In this document: piece after piece, positions 34,150 through 42,991 of the stretch
Layout: each line of letters starts with the position of its first letter
How positions within the stretch are numbered: the first letter of the stretch is position 1
Origin: Salegentibacter sediminis
GTDB taxonomy: Bacteria > Bacteroidota > Bacteroidia > Flavobacteriales > Flavobacteriaceae
NCBI RefSeq assembly: GCF_002078605.1
Contig: NZ_MSJR01000010.1
Coordinates: 1-64,000 of the forward strand
Direction: 5' to 3'
DNA length: 64,000 nucleotides
Position numbers and translations under genes: made by a program
Notes under the pieces: generated by a model
The model's input: the letters and a program-made list of their open reading frames with translations, nothing else
Told to the model about the DNA's origin: nothing
Databases searched by the model: none

Positions 34150-34193
34150 GTAACCCTCGTTACAAGGCTATTAGTTAACTTTAACTAAATTAG
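34150..34193 (+). promoter_or_regulatory. Crp/Fnr-type operator and promoter of sqr
   Basis: GTAAC-CCTC-GTTAC (34150-34163) with -7-like TAAATTAG (34186-34193, one mismatch from TAnnTTTG). Centre-to--7 distance is again 29.5 bp. The ATG follows at 34211. Confidence 0.8.
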
Positions 34194-34210
34194 TGCAAAA
34201 TTAAAATACT

Positions 34211-35458
34211 ATGAATTCCAAACATCAGATACTTATTATAGGTGCCGGTACCGGTGGCCTAATGATGGCTTCACGCCTTAAGAGAAAGCATAAAGATTTA
34301 GATATCGCGATTATTGATCCTGCCAAAACCCATTACTATCAGCCTGCCTGGACGCTGGTAGGAGCCGGGACTTACGATTTTGAAGATACAGCAAGACCTA
34401 TGGCCGATCTTATTCCGGGAGGAGTAAAATGGTATCAGGATAAGGTTACCGCGATGGATCCCGACAGTAATTCGGTTTCTACAGAGAAATCAGGGGAGAT
34501 CAAGTATGATTACCTTGTGGTCTCACCCGGACTTACTTACGATATGAGCCTTGTGCCCGGACTTTCCGAAGCAATAGATAAAGGCAATGTTTGTTCCAAT
34601 TATACCGATCCTAAACATACCCTGGAGGTTCTTAAGAACTTTAAAGGAGGGACCGCGCTGTTCACCCAGCCTACCACCCCGATTAAATGTGGGGGAGCGC
34701 CACAGAAGATTATGTACCTGGCAGAAGCATACTTTAAAAAACACGGACTGAAAGATAAGACCAATGTGGTTTTTGCTACCAATGGAACCGTGATCTTTGC
34801 CGTGCCTGAGATCAAGGAAACCCTGATGAAAATTGTAGACCGGAAGAATATCAACCTGAAATTCTACCATGCTCTTAAAAGAATAGATGCTGAAAAACAA
34901 ATCGCATGGTATGAACTTGCGCCTGAAGCCTACGAACATAACCCTGCTAAACTAAAGATAGAGAAAGATGGAAATATGGTGGGTATCCATTACGATATGC
35001 TTCACCTGGCACCACCATCGGTGGCTCCTGAATTCGTAAGGAAATCGAAACTCGCCAATGCTGAAGGCTGGCTGGATGTAGATCATCATTCCCTGCAACA
35101 CAATAAATACCCGAATGTTTTTGGCCTGGGTGATGTTGCTGCCCTGCCAACCGCGAAAACCGGTGCGGCCATCAGAAAGCAGGTGCCCGTAGTACTGGAT
35201 AACATTGAAAAACTGATGAAAAATAAAGCGGCCGATAATAAGAAATACAATGGGTATTCTTCTTGTCCGCTGGTTACTGAATACGGGAAAATGGTGCTGG
35301 CAGAATTTGATTATGACAATAAATTCACCCCCGATCCCGAATTAAAGAAAATGCTCATCTTCGATTCTTCGAAAGAACACTGGAGGTTATGGATGCTTAA
35401 AAAATACGGTCTCCCATACCTGTACTGGAATAAAATGTTAAAAGGGAAGGATGTATAG
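34211..35458 (+). CDS. sqr: Sulfide:quinone oxidoreductase, type II
   Basis: 415-residue FAD enzyme on the inner membrane that oxidises sulfide to a persulfide and passes electrons to menaquinone. Seen: N-terminal FAD motif ILIIGAGTGGLMMASRL, YYQPAWTLVGAG, the Cys pair in NVCSNYTD (~133) and PIKCGGAPQKIMYL (~156), FGLGDVAALPTAKTGAAIRK, and the type II ending SSCPLVTEYGKMVLAEFDY. The Cys pair and the APQK block match the SQRDL-like type II group as I remember it. It has the operator at 34150. The persulfide made would be the substrate of the dioxygenase at 47668. Confidence 0.93.
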   Translation: MNSKHQILIIGAGTGGLMMASRLKRKHKDLDIAIIDPAKTHYYQPAWTLVGAGTYDFEDTARPMADLIPGGVKWYQDKVTAMDPDSNSVSTEKSGEIKYDYLVVSPGLTYDMSLVPGLSEAIDKGNVCSNYTDPKHTLEVLKNFKGGTALFTQPTTPIKCGGAPQKIMYLAEAYFKKHGLKDKTNVVFATNGTVIFAVPEIKETLMKIVDRKNINLKFYHALKRIDAEKQIAWYELAPEAYEHNPAKLKIEKDGNMVGIHYDMLHLAPPSVAPEFVRKSKLANAEGWLDVDHHSLQHNKYPNVFGLGDVAALPTAKTGAAIRKQVPVVLDNIEKLMKNKAADNKKYNGYSSCPLVTEYGKMVLAEFDYDNKFTPDPELKKMLIFDSSKEHWRLWMLKKYGLPYLYWNKMLKGKDV

Positions 35459-35473
35459 AAGAGCTCCGGTAAT

Positions 35474-35926
35474 TTGAATCTCAAAGCGAAGGATATTGCT
35501 TATGTGGGTTTACAGTTGACGCTGTTTTTAAGTTTTTTATTAGATATTTCGCTTCTAAACTTCAGATTACCGGTATGGATTGATTATTTATTGCTACCCC
35601 TCATCTTTTTAGGTGCAGGGGTAGTCATTATAGCGCTGCTTCAACTTAAAACCAACCTTTCTATCTTCCCAAGTCCGCTAAACGGCTCTCAACTAATCAC
35701 CCACGGACTTTTTAAATATATCCGGCATCCTATTTATTCGGGGATCCTGCTTACGGCTTTCTCGCTGGCGTTTTATCTGGGTTCGGGTTATAAATTACTA
35801 ATCGCCTTTCTATTGCTTATCCTCTTTTATTTTAAAAGTAGTTATGAAGAAAAGCTATTGCTTCAGAAATTTCCTGAGTATAGGGATTATATGAAGCGCA
35901 GCGGAAGGTTTTGGCCTGGGGGTTAG
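35474..35926 (+). CDS. Isoprenylcysteine/phospholipid methyltransferase-like membrane protein
   Basis: 150 residues with four hydrophobic helices and the ICMT/PEMT signature: LITHGLFKYIRHPIYSGIL, then EEKLLLQKFPEYRDYMK. The start is a TTG (35474); no in-frame ATG lies near it. It begins 15 bases after sqr, so it is probably cotranscribed. Family members methylate small or lipid substrates using S-adenosylmethionine. A link to sulfide handling (S-methylation) is only suggested by position. Confidence 0.8.
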   Translation: MNLKAKDIAYVGLQLTLFLSFLLDISLLNFRLPVWIDYLLLPLIFLGAGVVIIALLQLKTNLSIFPSPLNGSQLITHGLFKYIRHPIYSGILLTAFSLAFYLGSGYKLLIAFLLLILFYFKSSYEEKLLLQKFPEYRDYMKRSGRFWPGG

Positions 35927-36206
35927 TTTTTGTAAATGCCTGCCATTCCGTAGACTTCTAAGTACAAGCGGCCGGCTCGGCCTCAATCCATCCCCATTAA
36001 TATCCCCCAACTAGCTTCGCGCTCTTTACTAAACCTCTGCGAGCCAATCCCTAGTTAACCAATTAACCACTCCCCAAATAACGAATCCTGAAATAACCAA
36101 ATTCTCCCCATAATTAATGCTGGAATTATAGCGGAAGCCCTGGATTTTTTTCTAAATTTAATATCCCAAAATCGGGCTTGTTAAAGACCCGAAAAATATA
36201 TACTTG
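35927..36206. other. Intergenic region upstream of cydA
   Basis: 280 bases with TTAACCAATTAACC words and a weak -7-like TAAATTTA near 36154. No GTAAC-N4-GTTAC palindrome is present, in contrast to the neighbouring sulfur genes. Confidence 0.5.
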
Positions 36207-37505
36207 ATGGAGAATCTGGATTATGCAAGGCTGCAAATGGCCTTTACCCTTGGCTTTCATATAATTTTTGCCTGTATAGGGATGGTGATGCCCTTCTTCA
36301 TGGTGGTTTCACACCACAAATGGTTAAAGACCCGTAACCCTATTTACCTTAAACTCACCAAAGCCTGGTTGAAAGGGGTAGCTATATTTTTTGCAACCGG
36401 AGCGGTTTCCGGTACGGCATTATCTTTTGAGCTCGGAATGCTCTGGCCGGAGTTTATGAAACACGCGGGCCCTATTTTCGGGATGCCGTTTTCCCTGGAA
36501 GGAGCGGCTTTCTTTGTTGAAGCCATAGCGCTTGGCTTTTATCTTTACGGTTGGAAGAAGCTGCCAGAAAAATTTCACTGGTTTACCGGGATCATCGTGG
36601 GCATCGCCGGGGTGGCCTCGGGAATCCTGGTTGTTTCGGCAAATGGATGGATGAATGCACCTTCCGGATTTGATTATATCAATGGGGAGTTTCTTAATAT
36701 TGATCCCGTGCAGGCGCTGCTCAATCCTGCCTGGTTCACCCAGGCCCTGCACATGACCCTGGCTGCCTTTGTAGCTACTAGTTTTGCGGTGGCAGGAGTG
36801 CACGCGCTGCAGATCTTCCGCGGAAAAAATATCGAACTGCATACCAAAGCCTTTAAAATTGCGATTGTATTCGGGGCTGTGGCCGCATTTTTACAACCGC
36901 TGAGTGGTGATCTTTCCGCTAAGGATGTGGCAGGGCGCCAGCCTGTGAAGCTTGCCGCTATGGAAGCCCATTATGAGACACAAAAAGGAGCTCCGCTTTA
37001 TATCGGCGGAATTGTGGATGAGGAAAAGCGGGAGGTTAGCCACAAGATCGAAATCCCGGGAGCTTTATCCTTTCTGGCCTTCGGCGATTTTGATGCTGAA
37101 GTAAAAGGCCTGAACGATTTTCCCGATGACGAATTGCCCCCGGTAGCCATTGTGCACTATGCCTTTCAGCTAATGGTTGGCCTGGGTACTTTGCTGATGC
37201 TTGCCGGGCTCGTCTATTTTATCAGCCTTAAAAAGAAACACTGGCTTAAGAGTCGAAAATACTGGTTATTGTTTATCATCACTGCGCCCATGGGCTTTAT
37301 CGCCCTGGAAGCCGGTTGGGTAGTGACCGAGGTGGGGCGGCAACCCTGGATTATCCACCAGGTGATGCGTACCGAAGATGCTGTAACCCCTATGCCGGGA
37401 ATGAAATACAGTTTCTTCTTTTACCTGTTTTTGTATATTATACTGGGTATTACCGTGACCTGGCTTATGAACCGGCAGATGAAAGCCCTGAATAAAGAAG
37501 AATAA
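36207..37505 (+). CDS. cydA: Cytochrome bd-type quinol oxidase subunit I
   Basis: 432 residues, inner membrane, quinol-oxidising and O2-reducing subunit with haems b558, b595 and d. Seen: DYARLQMAFTLGFHIIFACIG (haem-ligand His near residue 18), the GRQPWIIHQVMRT block, and a short quinol loop. The length points to the short-loop (CioA-like) form. I chose the ATG at 36207 over the preceding TTG. cydB follows after 2 bases. Bd oxidases resist sulfide inhibition of haem-copper oxidases, which suits their place between sqr and the other sulfur genes; that functional link is inference. Confidence 0.94.
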   Translation: MENLDYARLQMAFTLGFHIIFACIGMVMPFFMVVSHHKWLKTRNPIYLKLTKAWLKGVAIFFATGAVSGTALSFELGMLWPEFMKHAGPIFGMPFSLEGAAFFVEAIALGFYLYGWKKLPEKFHWFTGIIVGIAGVASGILVVSANGWMNAPSGFDYINGEFLNIDPVQALLNPAWFTQALHMTLAAFVATSFAVAGVHALQIFRGKNIELHTKAFKIAIVFGAVAAFLQPLSGDLSAKDVAGRQPVKLAAMEAHYETQKGAPLYIGGIVDEEKREVSHKIEIPGALSFLAFGDFDAEVKGLNDFPDDELPPVAIVHYAFQLMVGLGTLLMLAGLVYFISLKKKHWLKSRKYWLLFIITAPMGFIALEAGWVVTEVGRQPWIIHQVMRTEDAVTPMPGMKYSFFFYLFLYIILGITVTWLMNRQMKALNKEE

Positions 37506-37507
37506 TT

Positions 37508-38539
37508 ATGTTGTATATCGTGCTTTTTTTCCTGTTGTTTTCTCTCCTGCTATATGTGCTGCTTGGCGGCGCCGATTTTGGGGCAGGGATCGTGGAATTA
37601 TTTTCTTCCCGTAAAAATAGAAAGGTTACTCGTGATACGATCTACCGGGTGATGGGACCCGTTTGGGAAGCTAATCATATTTGGCTTATCATCCTGCTGG
37701 TAATCCTGTGGGTAGGTTTTCCGGCCTATTTCAATGTGATGATGATCTATCTCCATATCCCACTTATACTGGTGTTGCTTGGGATTACCATAAGGGGTGT
37801 GGCTTTCGTTTTCAGGCATTATGATGCGGTGGTAGACAGCTCACAAATTTGGTATAACCGATTATTCCGGATTGGGAGTTTGGTCACGCCGGTATTTCTG
37901 GGAATGTCTTTTGCCTCCCTGATAAGCGGAAAAATAATCATTACTGATGATTACACCAATTACGGTTTTTATGACCTGTTTATGGAGCCCTGGCTTCATC
38001 TTTTTGGTTTGTTGATAGGCTTGTTTTATGCAGCCCTCTGTGCTTTTCTCGCTGCCAACTACCTGATAGCCGAAACGGAAGGCGAGGTGAGAAAGCTCTA
38101 CAGGAAGAAATCGGCCCTGTACACGGTGGTGTTGGTAGTGTTGGGATCTGTCCTGCTTATTTACGGGTATTTTGCCGGGTTTATATTCATAGAGGATTTT
38201 ATCCATAATCCGATTTCTTTGATTAGTGTTGGAATCTCAGGTTTATTGTTGATCCCATTATGGCGAAGTATAAAAAGTGGAAGCAAGATATGGAGCCGCT
38301 ACCTGGCAGGTTTACAGGCGGTACTGGTTATGTTTGCCGCTATTATTGCTCATTTCCCTTACATTATCATTACTGCTGAAAAAGAGCTGAGTTTGCTGGA
38401 GAATCTGGCGCCCGAAGCTACAATAAATAACCTCGCGTTAATGTTGCTTATAGGGGGATTGGTAATTCTGCCCGGATTATTTCACCTTATGAAAAGTTTT
38501 AATATGATAAAAATTCTTAATAAGTCTAATCCTAATTAG
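37508..38539 (+). CDS. cydB: Cytochrome bd-type quinol oxidase subunit II
   Basis: 343 residues, about 8 membrane helices. Seen: LLGGADFGAGIVELFSS near residue 18, VMGPVWEANHIWLIILLVI and RGVAFVFRHYD, all CydB blocks. It starts 2 bases after cydA. No cydX-like small frame was recognised directly downstream. Confidence 0.94.
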   Translation: MLYIVLFFLLFSLLLYVLLGGADFGAGIVELFSSRKNRKVTRDTIYRVMGPVWEANHIWLIILLVILWVGFPAYFNVMMIYLHIPLILVLLGITIRGVAFVFRHYDAVVDSSQIWYNRLFRIGSLVTPVFLGMSFASLISGKIIITDDYTNYGFYDLFMEPWLHLFGLLIGLFYAALCAFLAANYLIAETEGEVRKLYRKKSALYTVVLVVLGSVLLIYGYFAGFIFIEDFIHNPISLISVGISGLLLIPLWRSIKSGSKIWSRYLAGLQAVLVMFAAIIAHFPYIIITAEKELSLLENLAPEATINNLALMLLIGGLVILPGLFHLMKSFNMIKILNKSNPN

Positions 38540-38566
38540 CTATCAGGAATCAAAGAATAAAGAAGT

Positions 38567-39184
38567 ATGAGTACAGCCTCAAAGAGTCATTGGGAGAAAG
38601 TATATGAGAGTAAGAAATATGAAGAAGCCACCTGGTACCAGGAAAAGCCGGAAACTTCCCTGGAAATGATTGCCGCCCTGGACCTGCCTTTAATCGCGAG
38701 AATAATTGATGTTGGGGGAGGTGATTCTAACCTGGTGGATTACCTTATGGAGGAAGGATACCGGGATATTTCGGTGCTGGATATTTCAGAAAAGGCGCTG
38801 GACCATGCCAGGGATCGGTTGGGAGTAAAGGCAGAACAGATAAGCTGGATTGCTGCCGATGCAGCCTCTTTTGAACCGGAAAAGATGTACCACCTCTGGC
38901 ACGATCGTGCTGCTTTTCATTTTCTAACAGAAAAAGAACAGGTGGAAGGATATATAAAAAACCTGGAACGTGCTGTGAAACGCGGGGGTTTTGTGGTGCT
39001 GGCCACCTTTTCTGAAAACGGCCCCACCAAATGCAGCGGTAGGGAGATCAGGCAGTATTCAAAAGAAGAGCTGAGCGCCCTCTTACAAGAAAAATTTGAA
39101 ACCCTGGAGTGCAGAAATGTTGATCATATCACTCCCTCGGGAGGGAAACAGAACTTTACTTTCTGCAGTTTCAGAAAAAAATAG
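38567..39184 (+). CDS. Class I SAM-dependent methyltransferase
   Basis: 205 residues. The SAM motif I is IIDVGGGDSNLVDYLMEEG (residues ~47-65), followed by ISVLDISEKALDHAR and WHDRAAFHFLTEKEQVEGYI. The N-terminal HWEKVYESKKYEEATWYQ is typical of small-molecule methyltransferases related to TehB and thiopurine/thiol methyltransferases. It is 28 bases from cydB and 7 bases ahead of a second methyltransferase. Substrate unknown; a thiol or metalloid is a reasonable guess from context. Confidence 0.85.
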   Translation: MSTASKSHWEKVYESKKYEEATWYQEKPETSLEMIAALDLPLIARIIDVGGGDSNLVDYLMEEGYRDISVLDISEKALDHARDRLGVKAEQISWIAADAASFEPEKMYHLWHDRAAFHFLTEKEQVEGYIKNLERAVKRGGFVVLATFSENGPTKCSGREIRQYSKEELSALLQEKFETLECRNVDHITPSGGKQNFTFCSFRKK

Positions 39185-39191
39185 AAGAATT

Positions 39192-39803
39192 ATGAAAGAT
39201 TTTTGGAATGAACGTTACTCGGAAAAAGAGTATGTCTACGGAAAAAAACCAAACACTTATTTTCAGGAGAAGTTGGATGAGTTAAGACCGGGAAGGATCC
39301 TTTTGCCGGCAGAAGGGGAAGGAAGGAATGCGGTATATGCTGCCAGGATGGATTGGGAGGTTTTTGCTTTCGATATTAGTAAGGAAGGAAAAAAGAAGGC
39401 CCGAAAACTAGCCCGGGAATACAAGGTCGATTTTGACTATCAGGTGGGGAAGCTTGAAGAGCTGGATTATAAAAAAGAAGAATTTGATGCTGTCGCACTC
39501 ATTTTTGCGCATTTCCCGAAAGATATCAGGGAACATTACTTTCAGCAATTCGATAAATACCTTCGACCGGGCGGAGTGGTGATTTTTGAAGGCTTCAGCA
39601 GAGAACAAATAGAATTTCAGAAGCAGAACCCGCAATCGGGCGGGCCCAAAGATGCTGAAATGCTTTATACCAAAGAGGAGCTGGAAGCGGCATTTAGCGG
39701 GTATAAATTTGAAGAATTTGAAGAGCTGGAGGTCGAACTGGAGGAAGGAGAATATCACAAAGGCAAAGCCGCTGTAATACGATTTCTGGCCCGAAAAGCC
39801 TAA
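39192..39803 (+). CDS. Class I SAM-dependent methyltransferase, TehB/thiol type
   Basis: 203 residues from ATG 39192 (MKDFWNERYSEKEYVYGKKP). An earlier in-frame start at 39096 lies inside the previous gene and is rejected. SAM motif: GRILLPAEGEGRNAVYAARM. The DFWNERYSEKEYVYGKKPN...F start matches tellurite-resistance-like/thiol methyltransferases I recall. It is adjacent to its paralogue-like neighbour at 38567 and probably cotranscribed with it. Confidence 0.85.
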   Translation: MKDFWNERYSEKEYVYGKKPNTYFQEKLDELRPGRILLPAEGEGRNAVYAARMDWEVFAFDISKEGKKKARKLAREYKVDFDYQVGKLEELDYKKEEFDAVALIFAHFPKDIREHYFQQFDKYLRPGGVVIFEGFSREQIEFQKQNPQSGGPKDAEMLYTKEELEAAFSGYKFEEFEELEVELEEGEYHKGKAAVIRFLARKA

Positions 39804-39859
39804 AAATCTGCTGTTTTATATGTACCTTAGATAATGATAAACACAAAAATCAATTAAAT

Positions 39860-40171
39860 ATGAAAAATGTATTTTTAAAAAGCATGTTTGTCGGGTTGGT
39901 ATTTATGTTTTTTGCCTGTGGAGAAACCAGTACCGTGGAATCTGGAACTTACCAGGGCACCGTGGATGAGGTAGAACCCGAAAAAACGGAGATTTATGTT
40001 AAAACCGACGACAACAAAACCCTTGAACTGTACTTCACCGATGAGACCGTACTAAGTAGAGGCGGGAACGAGGTGGAATTCTCTGAACTTCAAAAGGGAC
40101 AGAAAGTAGAGGTAGAAGTGGAAAAGGTAGGAAAAAGATTAGATCCTATTTCAGTAAAAATCATGGAATAA
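39860..40171 (+). CDS. Small lipoprotein of unknown function
   Basis: 103 residues. The lipoprotein signal is clear (hydrophobic residues 9-19, FFACGE with Cys20). The mature part is one small beta-barrel-like domain (TYQGTVDEVEPEKTEIYVKT, LQKGQKVEVEVEKVGKRLDP), reminiscent of OB-fold or DUF5666 modules. A -7-like site was not found. It ends 3 bases before the next gene. Confidence 0.75.
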   Translation: MKNVFLKSMFVGLVFMFFACGETSTVESGTYQGTVDEVEPEKTEIYVKTDDNKTLELYFTDETVLSRGGNEVEFSELQKGQKVEVEVEKVGKRLDPISVKIME

Positions 40172-40174
40172 CCA

Positions 40175-40663
40175 ATGCAGGAAATCCCCGATTTTTGGAG
40201 GACAGAGGTTTTTCATCCTCTGTCCGTTCATTTTCCTATAGCCTTACTTCTTGTAGCCACTTTATTTAAAATTGTTTCGCTCTGGAGCAGGAATAAGCTC
40301 TGGCCGCAGGCAGGAAGTATCCTTCTAGGCTTGGGCATCCTCGGAGCCTGGATCGCTATCTATACCGGGAACCAGGCCGATGGCATTGTCTCCCGTCAAC
40401 TCTGTGATCCCACTGTTTTGAAGGATCACGAGAACCTGGCTTATATTACGGCCTGGATTTTCACCGCTGGCTTTGCTTTAGATCTGGCGCTTACTTATGG
40501 TATGCTTAATTTCAAAAGAAACATATTTAAATTTATCCTGGTTCTGGGAATGTTAAGCGGTTCAGCTCTACTGGGCTATGCAGGACATTTAGGAGCCACC
40601 CTGGTTTACCAGCAGGCGGCCGGGGTTTATACTCCTTCTGAAGATTGCCAGGAGTTTAATTAG
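40175..40663 (+). CDS. DUF2231 membrane protein
   Basis: 162 residues with four membrane helices. The HPLSVHFPIALLLVATLF start and the LKDHENLAYITAWIFT block are DUF2231 features, with conserved His residues that could bind haem or metal. Two Cys (CDPT, EDCQ) face the periplasm by prediction. It lies 3 bases after the lipoprotein gene and ends before a bidirectional terminator. Confidence 0.8.
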   Translation: MQEIPDFWRTEVFHPLSVHFPIALLLVATLFKIVSLWSRNKLWPQAGSILLGLGILGAWIAIYTGNQADGIVSRQLCDPTVLKDHENLAYITAWIFTAGFALDLALTYGMLNFKRNIFKFILVLGMLSGSALLGYAGHLGATLVYQQAAGVYTPSEDCQEFN

Positions 40664-40711
40664 CATCTCGTAAAGCCTGGCGCAATTTTTATCAGAATAT
40701 AAGATTAAAAA

Positions 40712-40741
40712 AAAGGGCTGTCTTTTTAGACAGCCCTTTGC
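40712..40741. terminator. Bidirectional terminator
   Basis: Perfect 12-bp stem AAAGGGCTGTCT / AGACAGCCCTTT with a TTTT loop, A-rich on the left and T-rich on the right, between convergent genes. Confidence 0.92.
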
Positions 40742-40762
40742 ATTTTCATAACTCAAAAGTTC

Positions 40763-42421
40763 CTAATGGAACTCATAATCTGTACCGGGAACGGTAGAGA
40801 AGGAGTTAGGGCCTAAGTGTTCACAATAAGCTCGTTTCTCCAGTTTTGGTGATACCGGGGAGTTTTCCCTAAGGTACTCCTCAACAACATCATGGATGTA
40901 ATAATCCTTAACCTCTACATCTTTAACATTTGGCATACGGCAAAGATTGTCCAGCGGATCGCCCGGGCGCACACAGGCCGAGATGGTATAGTACTCATCA
41001 TCTTTCATCTCCTCTCCATTTACTTTAACCGAGTTAATTCGTTCGCCCTTTTTCCCCTGGCTGTTGAAATCGACTTCCATTCCTGAGAAGCGCACCAGCC
41101 AACCTCCAAAACGTTCGGTAGCTACCTGGGCAAAGGCGTTGTGCATTTCACTTTCCAGCCACTCCTTGATCTGTTTTCCTGTAGCTTTTCCGGTTTTCAC
41201 TTTTTCGTTTACGGGTAGCAGGTTCCAAAGGTTTGCCCGGGTTATAGGGGCCGGTTTGCCATCTTCGGGTACAATTGGATTTCCGAATCGGAAACCATTT
41301 GAAATAGAGATGTCGGCGCCGGTCTTCCAGCGGGCGGCATCGGTGATCATATTGTCCATAGGGTTTTCTACGGTTAGATACCGGTAGATAGGAGTTGTAG
41401 TATAGCCCACTACGGTTTCCAGGTGTTCTTCATAAGGCTCTTTGGCTTTGTCTACCAACTCTGCAATCTGTGGATCGGCCGGGTATTTTTCAGGGTCTAC
41501 ATCCATCAATTCATAATCTTCTTTTACGATCTTTCCGTCAACAAAATACAGGTCCATTTTCCCAACAAAAGAACCAAAGGCTCCGGGCTCGGTCACCCTG
41601 GCATATTTTCCCTGAATGGGTTCACGAACACGTTCGTGAGTATCGTTACCCAGAATGTAATCCACATCTTTTACAATTGGATTGCTGGCTAGTTCTACCT
41701 GCTTAAAGATCCCAAAGTGGGTCACCAGGAATAGTGCATCCACACCTTCCTCGTGCTTTACTTTTTTGATGAGGTCCTTGACGCTGTCATCAATTCCGCT
41801 GAAATCGATTCCTTCACTAAAGATAGGATTCTGGCGTACAGGTACATCGGGATCGTTTATACCGATAAATCCGAGTTTCACCCCGTCTATCTCCTTGATC
41901 CAGTAAGGAGGGAAAAGCTCTTTCTTTTCCCCGTCATCGTGGAACATATTCTGAGCGATGATAGGTTTTTCAAAGCCTTGCATCACATTCATCATCACTT
42001 CTTTTCCATATACCACTTCCCAGTTTCCTGGAACGATGAGATCATAATCCATATTTTTAATGATATCGGGAAAGATAGCTCCTTCTGAAAGTGCTGCATA
42101 ACCACTCCCCTGGATAAGATCGCCTCCGTCAATAATTACGGTATTACCGGGATTCTTGGCTTTTTCTTCCTTAAATAGAGTTTGGATATGAGCCAGGCCA
42201 CCCCGATCTCTAAAGATAATACTGTCGTTTTCCCAGAATAATTCCGGGTGCGGATCCAGCTGTCCATGGATATCGGCGGTTTGTAGTATGGTGATCTTTG
42301 TGGTGTCAGTTGGAACTGCAGCCTCTTTATCGCCATTTGAACCGGAAATACTGTTGCAGGAAGTAAGTCCCAAAGTAATTATTCCCAGTCCTAAAAGCAT
42401 TGAACTTAATTTAAATGTCAT
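40763..42421 (-). CDS. SoxB-like/5'-nucleotidase-family metallohydrolase lipoprotein
   Basis: 552 residues. The lipobox is LGLTSCNSIS (Cys22). The metallophosphatase domain has QTADIHGQLDPH (~48), GGDLIQGSG, PGNWEVVYGKEV, LVTHFGIFKQ and LGNDTHERVRE. The C-terminal nucleotidase-like domain runs from ~340 (ENPMDNMITDAARW). The asparagine-tryptophan-glutamate block (NWEVVYG) resembles SoxB (HWEFTYG) more than the usual GNHEFD of nucleotidases. SoxB is a periplasmic thiosulfohydrolase. With DsrE, DoxX and sulfide enzymes around it, a sulfur-compound hydrolase is more likely than a nucleotidase, but this is inference. It is last gene of a leftward operon. Confidence 0.75.
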   Translation of the reverse strand: MTFKLSSMLLGLGIITLGLTSCNSISGSNGDKEAAVPTDTTKITILQTADIHGQLDPHPELFWENDSIIFRDRGGLAHIQTLFKEEKAKNPGNTVIIDGGDLIQGSGYAALSEGAIFPDIIKNMDYDLIVPGNWEVVYGKEVMMNVMQGFEKPIIAQNMFHDDGEKKELFPPYWIKEIDGVKLGFIGINDPDVPVRQNPIFSEGIDFSGIDDSVKDLIKKVKHEEGVDALFLVTHFGIFKQVELASNPIVKDVDYILGNDTHERVREPIQGKYARVTEPGAFGSFVGKMDLYFVDGKIVKEDYELMDVDPEKYPADPQIAELVDKAKEPYEEHLETVVGYTTTPIYRYLTVENPMDNMITDAARWKTGADISISNGFRFGNPIVPEDGKPAPITRANLWNLLPVNEKVKTGKATGKQIKEWLESEMHNAFAQVATERFGGWLVRFSGMEVDFNSQGKKGERINSVKVNGEEMKDDEYYTISACVRPGDPLDNLCRMPNVKDVEVKDYYIHDVVEEYLRENSPVSPKLEKRAYCEHLGPNSFSTVPGTDYEFH

Positions 42422-42452
42422 TTTTTAGTTTTTAGTGATTGATACTTAGTGA

Positions 42453-42878
42453 TTAGAGTCCGAGGCTATAGAAGCCTTTTTTCTGAAGTTGGAGGTTGTG
42501 CAGAATCCCGTTTTCTACTACGGTCATTTCCTTAGGAATCTCATTGCGGTCTACCTCGAATTTATTCAGGGAGAAACCACAGGCAACCAATTCTACGCCT
42601 AATTTACTGGCTTGCTCCACGAAAGGAGTCATTTTCGGTTTATTGGTTAACTGAGAAATATCCTTACCACAAACGATCACCTGGAACTCTCCAAAGTGGT
42701 CGCCGTCCTCTTCAGCAAGTGCTTCGGCGGTTAGCAGGATAGGTTTTAACTGATCTACTTTCTTGGTAAGCACCACATAATCTTTATTATGATCGTGGTT
42801 GGGTTGTTCCTGTGCAGCTACCTGTGTACTGAATAAAGTGAGGAACATTGCGAAACTGCTTAATAAAATAGTCTTCAT
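42453..42878 (-). CDS. Periplasmic DsrE-family protein
   Basis: 141 residues with signal peptide (MKTILLSSFAMFLTLFSTQVAA-QEQ). The DsrE/F-like fold is recognised by FQVIVCGKDIS, EQASKLGVELVACGFSLNKF and the ending ENGILHNLQLQKKGFYSLGL. DsrE proteins carry sulfur as Cys persulfide; Cys residues in VIVCGKD and LVACGFS are the candidates. It lies 31 bases upstream of the SoxB-like gene on the same strand. Confidence 0.82.
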   Translation of the reverse strand: MKTILLSSFAMFLTLFSTQVAAQEQPNHDHNKDYVVLTKKVDQLKPILLTAEALAEEDGDHFGEFQVIVCGKDISQLTNKPKMTPFVEQASKLGVELVACGFSLNKFEVDRNEIPKEMTVVENGILHNLQLQKKGFYSLGL

Positions 42879-42991
42879 TTTAGTATAGAATTTAATACGC
42901 TTTTGCGTGTGGTTATTATAATTTTTCGTTTTTACTCGATAATCGAGATTTAAATGCTCAGAGGCTTGCCTCTATTTTAAAAAAATCTGAA

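Noticed and set aside
35927-36206. Crp/Fnr operator upstream of cydAB
   Set aside because: Only TTAACCAATTAACC words are present; GTAAC-N4-GTTAC is absent, so cydAB is not placed in the proposed regulon.
39096-39191. Earlier start for the second methyltransferase
   Set aside because: It would overlap the previous gene by about 90 bases; the family N-terminus DFWNERY begins at the ATG at 39192.
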